Below, piece after piece: positions 22,462 through 33,600 of a DNA stretch of 64,000 nucleotides (position 1 is its first letter; every line of letters begins with the position of its first letter). Source of the DNA: Nannochloropsis salina CCMP1776 (Eukaryota; Sar; Eustigmatophyceae; Eustigmatales; Monodopsidaceae); NCBI GenBank assembly GCA_004565275.1, contig SDOX01000016.1:487989-551988 (forward strand). The letters are read 5' to 3'. The notes under the pieces were generated by a model. That model was not told the origin of the DNA. It made no database searches and saw nothing but the letters and a program-made list of their open reading frames with translations. Position numbers and translations under genes: made by a program.

Positions 22462-23877
22462 TCACTGCGTCTTGCTCTTCTTTTTGCCCCCGTCGGGTTT
22501 AATGCGAAGATCGACGCGCGCGAAAATCATGCAGACGAGAAAGAAGGAGAAGAAGGCAAGGACCAAATACAGAGGTTCCAGGAGCATGGCGCGCTTGGGG
22601 AAAGAATAGGAGAGTACCATGGGCTGCATGTGCTCTGCGACCACGTTTCTCTTTTTCAAAATCAGTACAGGACGACCTCCGCTCAAGGATGAGTCCAAGA
22701 ACGTAAGTCGGTGGGTCTGATGCTCGTCGTCCACTGAGAAGGGGATCTCCACGCGCACGTCTGCCGCCCACTCTGGCAGCACCACCTTGACCGTCAGATC
22801 CTCCACCCAGACCTCCGGGAAGGGAACAGAAAATGGCACTGTGAGGGTGAACCGCCTCACACCACCGCTCGAAGGGCCGACCGTGAGGAGCTCCTGCACC
22901 GGCACGCTGTAGCCCTGATAGAACTGATTCTTCCAGCCCCCCACCAGCGGGAAGCGCGACTGCAAGTTCAATTCCACACCGTCCGGCCCGTGCTGGATCA
23001 CAGAGGTGGAGATGTTCCCGATCTGGTCGCGGTAGTAGATGCTGCGGGCGCCGAGGGGGAGCACGGCCACCAGGCCTCGTACGGCGGATGGCGCCCCGCG
23101 GGCCTGGAAGTCGAGCCGAGAGAACCCTCCCTTCAGAGCCGCGCCCGCGTGCTGTACCTCCACGAAATCTTCAAAGGCCACATTGCCCCAGTGTGACACC
23201 TCGATCTCCCGGATAGCCTGCAGAGCCTTGACAAACGGGGCGTTGTTCTGGTAATGGATCGTGATCGGCGAAAGCGACGCTGCGGCTCCGCCCTCGATGT
23301 CCGTGATAGGCCCGAACACCAGATCTTTGCCCGTTCTCGAGTAAGGATCGCGCTTAGTAAAACTTTCGATATGTGAGACTCCCAGCGCGAAAGTCGTGGT
23401 CTGCCGCGCCGTAGGGTAAAGGGAGGGTAACGTATGGCTATCGAGATACTGTACTAACTGATTCTCAGTCAATTCTATTTCGGCTGGCACTGGCACCAAG
23501 GCACCAGCAAGCGTACCGAATACAGTGAGCTTGGCTTCAGTCATGCCCTGAGGCACTTCCGCCTCGAAGTGGGCCAGCCCATCCCCGGCATCGGGCAAAC
23601 GAATCCAGGGAAGGGGCTGGTTGCCCATTGCGATTTGAAGGAAAGAGAGCTTGGGAGCCAAATGTTTCGCAAAGGAAACGACATATTTACCATTCAAGTC
23701 GTTGGCCAAAATTGTCATATCGATACGAACAACCGCTGAGTTCAAATCTATTTTGCGCACAACTTCTATGTTTTTCTGAGCCTGGGCGAAGAACGTGCAG
23801 GAACAAAGGAGGAGAAGAAGTCCAAGCGCCGACCTGCCGATACGAACGACGGGCAGCCGTGCCATCTGCGAAACCAT
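22462..23877 (-). CDS. OST1: Ribophorin I, oligosaccharyltransferase subunit OST1
   Basis: Non-catalytic subunit of the ER oligosaccharyltransferase, which transfers glycans to Asn. I start at the Met at 23877, 471 codons, because it directly precedes a signal peptide (VRIGRSALGLLLLLCSCTFFAQA) and then the mature start KNIEVVRKIDL. The frame is open 25 codons further up. Family hallmarks are TTTFALGVSHIESFT, FGPITDIE, EIEVSHWGNVAFEDFVEVQHAG, the Arg-Asp region YYRDQIGNISTS and RFPLVGGWKNQFYQGYSVP. A transmembrane segment near the C-terminus (YLVLAFFSFFLVCMIFARV) is followed by a short Lys-rich cytosolic tail ending KKKSKTQ. Single exon. Divergent from the maleylacetate reductase fusion 283 nt away. 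Confidence 0.93.
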   Translation of the reverse strand: MVSQMARLPVVRIGRSALGLLLLLCSCTFFAQAQKNIEVVRKIDLNSAVVRIDMTILANDLNGKYVVSFAKHLAPKLSFLQIAMGNQPLPWIRLPDAGDGLAHFEAEVPQGMTEAKLTVFGTLAGALVPVPAEIELTENQLVQYLDSHTLPSLYPTARQTTTFALGVSHIESFTKRDPYSRTGKDLVFGPITDIEGGAAASLSPITIHYQNNAPFVKALQAIREIEVSHWGNVAFEDFVEVQHAGAALKGGFSRLDFQARGAPSAVRGLVAVLPLGARSIYYRDQIGNISTSVIQHGPDGVELNLQSRFPLVGGWKNQFYQGYSVPVQELLTVGPSSGGVRRFTLTVPFSVPFPEVWVEDLTVKVVLPEWAADVRVEIPFSVDDEHQTHRLTFLDSSLSGGRPVLILKKRNVVAEHMQPMVLSYSFPKRAMLLEPLYLVLAFFSFFLVCMIFARVDLRIKPDGGKKKSKTQ

Positions 23878-24160
23878 GGTCAGACTATCTGAATAATAGG
23901 ATGTTGCACGTTGCGTGGAGGCATGTGAGTGTTGGGGAGCACTACGACGCACACCCGTTCAAACAGGGGCAGTCTGGGCGAGCAAGCAGTGTCGCCGACT
24001 CGCTGCGGCCTGTGGAGCCAAGGCCGGGAACATTATCTCGATGTGCATGCTAGGTCACTCCCAAGATGATGGCCGCGGGGGTTGGGCAAGGGGCTCACAA
24101 ATTCTATCAGCGCTTCATTTGCACCTGAAAGCTTGGCATGTCCACGTTTTTTGCACAGTT

Positions 24161-26020
24161 ATGCGTGAATTTGTCGTCAAAGGACCTCCGGCGCGGATAA
24201 TTTTTGGCCCTGGGTGCGTCTCGCGAGTAGGAGCAGCAGAAATTCGTACCTTAGGATGCAAACGCCTGGTTATGGTCGGCTCTGTACGTTCATTAAAAAA
24301 TATACCGGCTGTAGTTGCGCTGCAGTCCGAACTTGGCGATCTGGTGGTGGGGACCATCCCCCGCGTGAAAGAGAACGTCTCCGGTGACGTTGTCGAGGAA
24401 GCTGGCAAAGAGGTGGGAAGGCTTAGGGCGGACGCATTGATTGTGGTTGGGGGGGGCACGGCATTGGGACTTGCGAAGGCACTCGCAAATTTGCTGCCGC
24501 TTTCTTCCACCGGACCCTCACAAACGCCATCGCCTTTGACGATTATTAGCATCCCCACTACCTATTCGGGATCGGAAGTCACGTCCTACCACGGAGTATC
24601 GGTAGTTCTCAATCCCGCAGCGCAAGCACTGATTGACAAAGATGCGAATAAGCCGCATGGCATCAAGGTTCGCAAGGTAGCCGTGCGCAATCAAGCTGTG
24701 CGGCCTGCCCTTGTTTTATACGACGCCCACTTTTTGCAGAGCCTGCCTCATCCTCTTGCGATTTCGTCTCTGTTCAACGCTCTAGCCCACGCATTTGAGG
24801 CGCTTTGGGTCAATCCTATGCCCTCCCCCCAGGCGTGCTGGGCGGCGTCGGAAAGCGTCAAAATCATTTTGCGGTATATTGGTAATTTGGACCCCTCCGG
24901 CAGGGTGGCAGACGCGAGTGAAAGCCTGATGGTCATGAACGAGCTTTTGTACGGAGCGTATCTGGCTGCTTACAGTCTCGATACCGAAGACTTGGGTCTG
25001 CAGCACCGGTTGGCTCACGTCCTGGGAGGAACGTACAGCGTGCCGCACGCTCAGGCGCACATGCTGCTTTTGCCGCACGTGCTCCGTTTTTACGAGGACG
25101 CCTGGGCTGATGGCGGCGAGAAGACGACACCCTTGAGCCACTTGAAGCTGGGCCAAGCTCCGTCGACGCAAAGTCTGGCTCGTTGCATTTTTGACATTCA
25201 GCGGTCACTCGTTCACTCAAAGCCACCTTTGAGCCTTCAGGACGTGGGGCTGGGCCAACCCGATCTGGAGGGTGTAGTGCACACGCTTCTCGAGCACGGC
25301 GGCATTCCCATGCGCCAGGACGTTCCAATTAGCAAACCTCTCCTTCTGGGCCTGCTGCAGCATGCAATTAGTGGCGAGTCGCCGCCCTGGGAGGGACGGC
25401 CCGCATCGCGGACACCAAGAATCTCCTATCTCTCAGACCAAGACTTCCGTGCCAAAGATCCCGAGGCGGCCAGCAAGATAATGGCGCGGCGGCACGGGCA
25501 ACTGCTACATCTTGACCGCGTCCTCATGCATGCTCCCACCGTTGCTCAAGGGTGGAACGCTATGTTCGGCAGCTTGCGGTCCGGTCTCCGCTCCATAGAT
25601 GGCCGCCTCCGCGAACTGGTCATCCTCCGCGTCGCTGTGGTGAACCAGGCCTACTACGAGTACTTCCAGCACTACCCTGTCTTTTTGAAAGAAGGCGGGA
25701 GTGTCCCCGAAGCAGAAGCTTTAGGAAACTGGAGAAGTGAGGCAAGCAAGTATTTATTCGGGGCAAAAGACCGGGCAGTGCTTGCTTACGTTGATGAAAT
25801 GACTGGTCGTATTCAGGTGCAGGATAAGACGGTGAAGAAACTACTTGCGACAGCATCCACCGAAGCACCTGAGTCATTCGTGGTGGAGCTGACCGCTCTT
25901 TGTGCAGGATATAATATGGTCTCCCGCTTCTTAGAGGCGCTGCATCTGACACCCGAGTCAGAGAATCCCGCTGCGTTGCCGCGCATGCCTGTAGACATAC
26001 ATAGTACATTAGGCAATTGA
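24161..26020 (+). CDS. Maleylacetate reductase-like iron alcohol dehydrogenase fused to CMD/AhpD domain
   Basis: Single exon, 619 residues from the Met before EFVVKGPPARIIFGPG, the usual start of maleylacetate reductases; the frame is open 82 codons further upstream. The N-terminal ~370 residues are an iron-type alcohol dehydrogenase fold: NAD-binding VVGGGTALGLAKALA, SIPTTYSGSEVT, NALAHAFEALW, and metal-site region AHVLGGTYSVPHAQAHMLLLPHV. Maleylacetate reductase converts maleylacetate to 3-oxoadipate in degradation of hydroxylated aromatics. The last ~170 residues resemble carboxymuconolactone decarboxylase/AhpD (LRELVILRVAVVNQAYYEYFQHYP), but the Cys residues of the AhpD CxxC are replaced (QAYYEY). 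Both halves belong to families used in the 3-oxoadipate pathway, so the fusion hints at aromatic-acid use, but the activity of the CMD half is doubtful. Acquisition by horizontal transfer is plausible but not tested. Confidence 0.78.
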   Translation: MREFVVKGPPARIIFGPGCVSRVGAAEIRTLGCKRLVMVGSVRSLKNIPAVVALQSELGDLVVGTIPRVKENVSGDVVEEAGKEVGRLRADALIVVGGGTALGLAKALANLLPLSSTGPSQTPSPLTIISIPTTYSGSEVTSYHGVSVVLNPAAQALIDKDANKPHGIKVRKVAVRNQAVRPALVLYDAHFLQSLPHPLAISSLFNALAHAFEALWVNPMPSPQACWAASESVKIILRYIGNLDPSGRVADASESLMVMNELLYGAYLAAYSLDTEDLGLQHRLAHVLGGTYSVPHAQAHMLLLPHVLRFYEDAWADGGEKTTPLSHLKLGQAPSTQSLARCIFDIQRSLVHSKPPLSLQDVGLGQPDLEGVVHTLLEHGGIPMRQDVPISKPLLLGLLQHAISGESPPWEGRPASRTPRISYLSDQDFRAKDPEAASKIMARRHGQLLHLDRVLMHAPTVAQGWNAMFGSLRSGLRSIDGRLRELVILRVAVVNQAYYEYFQHYPVFLKEGGSVPEAEALGNWRSEASKYLFGAKDRAVLAYVDEMTGRIQVQDKTVKKLLATASTEAPESFVVELTALCAGYNMVSRFLEALHLTPESENPAALPRMPVDIHSTLGN

Positions 26021-26593
26021 TCGGTGGTAAGTGCTAGAATTTGTTGATAACGCTTCAAGTACAAACATTGGCGGGTATCGAGTCAACTAAGACACACGAA
26101 ACGCCGCATTCGTACCCGAGCGATTCTTGAACTCCTTGCAGACATAAGATGTCTCTTACTTAGTCATGCAAGGAATAAGCCGTGTGAAATATGCACACGT
26201 CATGTTTCTAGGTTCATTTTATTCTTCTTTAAATGCTGGGATATTTGGCAAGATTCCTTGGCCCGTGCTACTTTACGGAGCTCCAGGACCTGTGACTCGG
26301 ACCTCGAGTTCATCACATACATGGCTTTTGTGTGTTCACATTGACTTCAGTTCACTACCCATCTCCTTTTTTTACATAAGACAACGTCTGTGCTCACGAC
26401 ATTGAATGCCGACGATGCTGCACCCTTCATTGCCGCTTCCAAAAGTCGCACTCTTCATCCACAAATTGAAGGCCGCCATCTCAGGCGACGTCCGACGTGC
26501 TGTTCAATATCAAACATCAGCTTCATATCCTCCTGGCATGGTGACCAGGTAAAAAGAGATTTAGTACGCCGATATTAATGAGAGCAACAATAT
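26021..26593. other. Convergent 3' region, no gene seen
   Basis: 573 nt between the reductase fusion (plus) and DEG7 (minus). AT-rich with short, unrecognisable open frames. Confidence 0.45.
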
Positions 26594-29500
26594 TCAAGCT
26601 GCCTGGAGAACAGAATTTAGCGGAGCCGGATAGTGTTGCAATTGCCACTCCTGTGCAGTGTAGTTAAAGCCAATTTCAGTGGTAGGCCAGTATTGGTAAC
26701 AGGGTTTAAGAGTGTAACTTTTGGGCTTTCCATCTAGATCAAGAGCTTTAATCCGGATGTTCGCATCATGAAGTGTATTCGTGGCTGTGCTCAAAAAAGC
26801 GTCCAGATTTGGCGTCAATATTCCGTTGATGGACTCTATAAAAATCGACGCGCGAAGCCCATACTTATGAGCGGGCGACCCAAAATGCCAACGAGAGACA
26901 TACACACCTCCTTGAATCGGTTTATATCCCAAAAATGAGACCGCTAAATGGCTCTCCTGTATCATTAGACCACACCAAAGCAAGACCCGGTCGGTTCCAA
27001 GAGTTGAAAGAGGAGTTGTATGGACTTGTACGCGTATTTCTTCGTGCTCGCGCAAGACAAGTAAAGTCAAGCCTTCCTTTTCTAGATGTTTCCGGGCAAT
27101 ATTGGTCTCATACGTTCCACACGTATCAGACTTGTCGTTTTCTAGTGCGAAGACAGCACGCTCCAGCTCCATCGGCCGCACCAACGGCTCTCCGTCCACG
27201 CTAAGAAGTACATCTCCAGTATGTATACATGAAACGAGCCCTGTTGGGACACGACGCACGACCAGCAAAGACGCTTCGCTCTCTGTCTCGTATATTTTTT
27301 TGCTGAGACGCTGAAATTGTGTCTCAGAAAGGCCCATTCCCGCTTTGACCTTTGAAAGCTGTAGCTGAGTGAATTTTAAAGGCAGCGAGTTTATCGAGCG
27401 AGGAGGGAATTTTTCACTCCTCAGATGTCGTACAATGTCCGATACGATCTCAGCCGAAACACTTCGATATATCTGTTTCGTGTCACCATCATGTGAGTAA
27501 GCGTAGCACAGCCGCATGGCCACTACTTTGTCGGATTCAGCACACTGTGTATCCATATTCTCAGCGTCGCTATGATTGCCAAAGGCTAGATCGCGGTTTG
27601 CGACGGAATCCTTTACAAACAGACCATTGGTCGCTGGGGCGTGATCACAGTGGAAGATGCTGGCGTTGACGCTCACATATGTCGGGGGCCGTCCGTCGGC
27701 CAGCTTAAGGGTCTCCTTTCTGGTGATGGTAGCACGTTGCGTGACAGGAATGAAAGGCGGTGAGAGCCCGTGGAAGAGTAGCGAGTCCCCTACCCTGAGC
27801 GAAGGATTCTCAACAAAGCTCACTTCAGCAACCGTCACGAGCCCGCCTTGCGCTTCAGACTCTAGAAAGCTTGCATCGTACTGAAGCACTGATAGGTTGT
27901 GGAGTGGATGAACAAAAATGCATCTTGCTGGAACTTCCAAAACACCCCCGAAGGTCACGAGCCCGTCACCCAGAGTGGTAGGAGCGGTGCTTCGATCGAC
28001 CAAGACCAGGCCCCGGGCCTGGTCTATGACAATGCCTGCCCCGATGTATTCGGCTCCGCTCATACCATCCACCAAATAAGGAACAGCGAAGGATACCATG
28101 ACTAACGCATCCCTGGGACTGTTGCTTACAATTCTGCCGTCACTTTCGGAGACAACTCTCTGCTGGGCCCATGCGAGACCTTTAGGGATACCGGCTACAG
28201 CGGGTACAGCCTCGCTTGCCGGAGGAAAAGACGTTGTCGAGGAGCTTCCATGGCTGCTCTTGCATGCTTTGAATGTCCAGCCGATGGTGCTGTCGAATGG
28301 GTCTCGAGCACGTACATAGCGACCGTGCGCAAACCACTTCTTGTCCACCTGGATGACGGAAGTGCGCACGCGGAACCGATCTGTCAGGCTGTGAAACCTG
28401 ACGCTGGTGCGATGCCCATCGGAAAGGCTGGCAAACACCTCCTCCAAAGTCGCTACCGTAGGCGTCGGCACTCCGCCCACACTCAAGATGATGCAATGGA
28501 TGGTGATCCCGGCGCGGCTGAACATGTAACCCGTGCTCGCCAGGTGGACACCCGCGCCCGCCTCCAGATGGTAAGCCTTGGCGATGTGCAAGGTGACAGG
28601 ATGAAGAACTGCTGAGCTGATGGTGAAGAGGGTGTCAGGCATCAAGGCGTGCAGATCTTGTATCACCATCGTCACCGCCCGATCCTCTCCGCCGCGCTGC
28701 ACGTGCAGCGTCACCTCTTCGCCAACGTGGCCATCCAAGTAAGCCTCTAGCGGCAGAAACGTCGTGCAAGAGGCACCCGCCACCTTCAGCAAAATATCTC
28801 CGGGTTCCAATAAAGCGTCCGCTGGTCCGCTCTTCAAACACTGATCCACCACGAGCATGCCGGTCTCTGAGGGATATTCTGCACGCACCGCAGCTTCAGC
28901 CTCGGCTGTCAGACCCAGGCGACAGAGCTCATCGAAGGCCTTATGCTTGAAAATCACCTGCAGCGTGCCGCGGGGCACAAGAATCGAGGACGAGCAAATG
29001 GAGGAGGGTTGAGCTCCTCTCCCTTCCAGCCCATCCTCGAAGCATGGTGTGCTGCCTGAACCTTCCATCCACCCCACGATCATGTCCAAGGCCCGCTTGA
29101 CGCGATGGAGGGGAAGGTAAAAGGAGGAAGCGGCACTTTTGGCTGCCCCGCAATTCAAAGCGACAGCCTTGCCATCTGAAGCTAGAACTGGTGAGCCTGA
29201 GGAACCGCCGCTGGTGGAGGATGCTGCTGAGATGTAGAAAGTGTTCCCTGAGGTGCGAAGAGAGGGCATGAACAGAGAGAGTGAGGGCTTGATCGGGTAA
29301 CAGCGCGGAAACGCTCCGTGAGTGCAATGCAGCCCACGAGAGTTTGGGCCGTTGAATGAGGGCAATGGTCCCAGCGAAGACACTTACAGTCGTTGTAGCC
29401 GCTCCCGTAGAAAGGGCTGTCACGATCAAGGCGCGCAATAATGCCCGGCAGTATTTGAATTTTCTCTCCAGCGTCGTTACCTGGATGAAATGAAGACAAT

Positions 29501-30272
29501 GAAGAAAGGGCGGACGTATTTAAGCCATAAACTAACGAAACATCTGTGGCTCAGCATGTCACGCCCAAGGGGTCAACTCTCGCATCTCCCGGTCCGCCAT
29601 CCAACTCTTAAATCCTCAGACACTCATGCGAGGAAGGCCTTGCTTTTTCGTTTAACAACGTACCCATAATCCGAATTTCACGGCCGACACGCGCTCCATC
29701 TGGGTCGAGCTCTATTTCTTTGAGCTTCATGTATTTGATTTGTGAGGCATCGAAAGAGAGGAAGGCGAAGTCGTGGACCGGGTCCAGGTAGAGGACTTTC
29801 AGAGACACCTCCTCTTTGTTGTGTAACAGGCCGTCTACAACCGTCGGTGCTCCCCCACAGATCACATGGCGGTTAGTCAACACCAATCGGTGCTTGAGTG
29901 ACACCACGAAGCCACTGGCGTACGAATACTTGGAGCCCGTGGTCTCAAAGCTTTTCACTTGAAGGACTCGGATGTTTATCGCTACGGAGTAAATTTCCAA
30001 GCAATAAATCATGAAGGAAAAGCACGAGATTCATGAGTTTAATTATGCAAAAAAAGTTACGTACTTGAACTTCTTGCACCGAAGTAACGATGAAATACAT
30101 GTGTACACGCACCAGCTGGAATAGCAAGATCGAGACAGTGCTGCCAGTTTGTTAGGTGTCCTTTCTGCTGCTTCTGGTCTTCCTGCAGCCGCTCCTCTAC
30201 CACGACCTTCTCAATCTGCTCACTCTGCTCTATTGCTGACCATTCCATAGGTAGTGGCATCGAGTCGACCAT
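26594..30272 (-). CDS. DEG7: DEG7/Nma111-type double-protease, multi-PDZ serine protease
   Basis: Large HtrA-family serine protease. Four exons (30272-30113, 29981-29664, 29480-29388, 29247-26594) join in phase into about 1,074 residues; yeast Nma111 has 997 and plant DEG7 about 1,100. The frame is open up to a Met at 30455, so the N-terminus could be longer. The first trypsin-like unit is intact: His near 92 ([10 protein letters not shown]), Asp near 124 ([12 protein letters not shown]), Ser near 207 (GGSSGSPV). PDZ units follow (for example [19 protein letters not shown]). A second, degenerate protease unit in the C-terminal half has no clear triad, as is known for this family, and further PDZ-like segments ([14 protein letters not shown]) follow. 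Plant DEG7 works in plastid photosystem II repair; yeast Nma111 is nuclear and pro-apoptotic. I see no clear targeting peptide, so the location is open. Divergent from the neighbouring large gene. Confidence 0.9.
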
Positions 30273-30610
30273 GGCCTCCACGGTGACGCGGAGCTGAGTG
30301 CGTAGGTGTGGATGGGGCCCAGGCAAAGGGAAGCGTGAGCACCGCAAATCTTTGTGACGAAGATTTTTTTCAGAGGGTAGGTCGAGATTAGACTGACTTG
30401 CCGCAGCGTGCTTTGAGCTAGTAGTACCATGCATGTCAGCCTCTGGTTCTCGCACGATGCAGACAGCTTAGACACGATCCGGCGGCGACGAGCGGGCACG
30501 TTCGTCGCCGCCTCAATCCCACGTCTGGCGAGTGCCCTGCCCCGGGCATAGCCCCAGAGCATCTCACAGAGTGTGCCTCCACACCATGATCACAGAGCCT
30601 GGATGACAAC

Positions 30611-33600
30611 ATGAAAAAGGATAAGGAGGCTTGTCAGCGCCGATGCCAGAAGCTCCTCATCCGCGCGAGGCTGAGTGACGCGCTGCAACAAGAGCTGGCA
30701 GTGACGGGACTGGTGGCACTCGTCGAGGAAGGAAGCATCGACCTTGAAATCCTTCACCAGCTTCTGGTAAGCTCAAAACCTGCTTTTGACCAGAGTTGCG
30801 CAGTAAATTATGAAAGGAGTCATGGAAAATATTCGCTAGCCATACACGGGGGCCCTATCCCGCCAGATGGGGATGCCGCAGGAGCTGTCAACCTCCCGCC
30901 GCTGGCGGTAGCCTCCGCTGTCTGTAGCGGGTTGGAAACATTGGTGGGCTGCAATAAAGGCGATGTGGGCACCATTATAAAACGACTTTTGGAAGTCGTG
31001 GAGGGAACCCTGCGCTCTGAGGTACTTCTCCTGTACCATCATCAACGAGGGCGAATCCAAAGCGTGCAAAGCGTCTTGGTAGCCACTCTGGCGAACTTAT
31101 CTCTCGAAGCAATGTTGAAAGAGAGTAGTGCAGGCAATATGGACGCAGCCCTACTCTGGTGTGAACAGGCCCCTTTGGTCTCGGCACTAGACTTTGATCG
31201 GAAATGCTTGATGCCCCTTGTCTTCGCGGAGGCTACACGCCTCCCGACCCGACCTTACTACCCACATATGGAGGTATTGCTCGTGGGAATTCAAATTCCA
31301 GTCATGGTGTCTGTTCTACTGAGTACGAAAACATGGGAAAAGGATATATTTCTAGAAAATCTGGAGGGCATGCCACTCGATCGCCTTCCACAGCCTCTGC
31401 TGGTGGCGCTCGCATCAAGCTACATGGAGCTCATGAGGTTTTTGCCCGGCGCCAACATGCGTTTCTCAGAGGGAAGGGAGGTCGCCTCAATATTACACGA
31501 GCAAAGAAATAATGAAGATGGGACGACGGGGATATCTTCACCGGTGACGGACGCCCAGGTTGTTCTGAGGGTGCTCAAACTCCTCTTTCAGCTGGTCTGT
31601 CGCCTTGAAGCACCAGCGGCAATACGAACCCTCGGCCGTGGGCTCGCACATCACCTCGTCGAATCCGCTCTGGATGTGGTCATTTGTGGCTCCACATTCA
31701 CTCCGCTCCTCCTGCCCATCACCGCTATGCTGGAGGCCTTGGCTGAATTCGACGCGCTCGACTTGCTGGGTCCATTCCTGCCGGGGCTGGCTCATTTGTT
31801 GGCGGCTATGGGCAGAATTGGCATCTGTGGTCGCGAGCGCTCTGGGTTGCTTACCATTCTTCAGGCTGTAATTAGCGCATCCAACCCAGCGACCTCCGAG
31901 GAGGGAGAGCAAAGAAAGCATTTCTGCCTCACCCCCGACGCTTTGCGCCTGTGCCTGTACCCCCTATTGAGCCTGACAAGTGTCACGAATGCGGCGGCCC
32001 CGCTGATCAATGTTATTGAACGGCGATTGTTTTTAAAGAAAGGATCCATCTTATCCTCAGCGTCGGGGTCACGTTGGGTCCTGTCTGTAAGTATGGAGGA
32101 CCACAGCTGGGCAGGCACACCCGACTCTCTGGCGCTCCTAGTACACAGCTTGCGCACGGCACCGGAACATAAAGCTGCCTCCACGTGGAGGAGAGAGTGG
32201 GCGCTTGTTCGTGTCATGGGTTTACTCTTCGAAGAGGACGAGAAAGGGCCGAATGGAAAGAAGAGGGCCGAAATGGCAGTCGACATGCTGGGAGTCCTTG
32301 TGTGTCAGGACAAGAAGGGTTTCCTAGGGCCCCGTCTTTTCCCTTCCATCCTGTATCGACTCAATCGATGTGGTATGAATACCATCACGCCCTCCGTGGC
32401 AAGATTGCAATGCCGGCTGCTGGAATTTCTGCCCTCTTTAGGCTTGCACGGTGTCGGGGCCCAGTTGGTGCAAGCGCTTCTTCAGAGACTTGCATCGGCG
32501 CCGGGCATTGCCGAGGTCCATCGATTGGCGCGGTCGTCGGGAGCAGCGTACAAGTCTTTGGCACACGAAGCTCTTTGTGCCACCAGTTTAGGAACCGCGG
32601 CAATCAGCTTGTCTGCTGCCCTGTATCGGTGCAACACGCGGACTTTTCCTCGCCTCCGGCAACTGGTGCTGGCGGCGGAGGCCGACATGAATGTGGGGAC
32701 CAGTTCTCTCAGAGCGCTGGGGAATGAGGTAGACGAGTTCCGCCTAGCGCGTGTACTGGCCATTTTGGACGTGGTACGTGAGGATCCTGAGGCTGGCTCC
32801 GAGTTCGTCGGCTTGCTTCAAACCTTCTTGATGGATCGTCAGTTGCCGGGTGTCGTGTCGACCGCTGTGGATTGTTTGACGTACTTATGCTCTGCCGACT
32901 GCCTGGACTTTAATGCGACTCTACGCATTATCCGTAAAGAAGGGCGGCTAAATTTCAAACAACATCCTTCTGTTTTGATGAGTTTAGCGCATTTCTACGG
33001 GGCTGGGGCTGACATATTTTACTGCTCTACAGAGAAGACACTTAGTAAAGGCGACGCAACAGAAGCAACCAGTGTGCCCGACAGTGTCCACGATGACTAT
33101 GAAGAAAGGCTTCCTCGAATAAGTGAAGAGCACCTTCTTAGCTTGCACGATCACCTGTGGGACCTTGTTCAGGAGCCTCACGTTGCGGTACGAAGACAAG
33201 CCTACTTGGCACTGACGGGGTACGTTCCAGCTCTACTAGCGAGTCAGGATGACAGGGTACCGGCAGATTTGCGGGAGCGCGTTTATCAGACTCTTCGGAA
33301 AGAATACCATGTCGATTCCCACAAGGGTTTGCAGGAACTACTAAAAGAAATCTTGGTGGCTGAGGCCGAGAATTCTGGTTCGTGGCGGCGCACCTTGCTG
33401 TTAACAGGGGGTGCCAAAAAATATGATGGTGGCGAGGTGGCTTTCAATAAACCCTCGAGAAGAAGTATCAAGGCTCTTCCTAATGCAAATGAAATTCTGG
33501 AATTATATAAAAAACATCGAGGGGACATTCCAGGGTTGGCAGGTGCAACATTGTGTGCTATTAGTGGAAAGCGGTGGAACTCCGTTGGTGCGGTCGAAGA

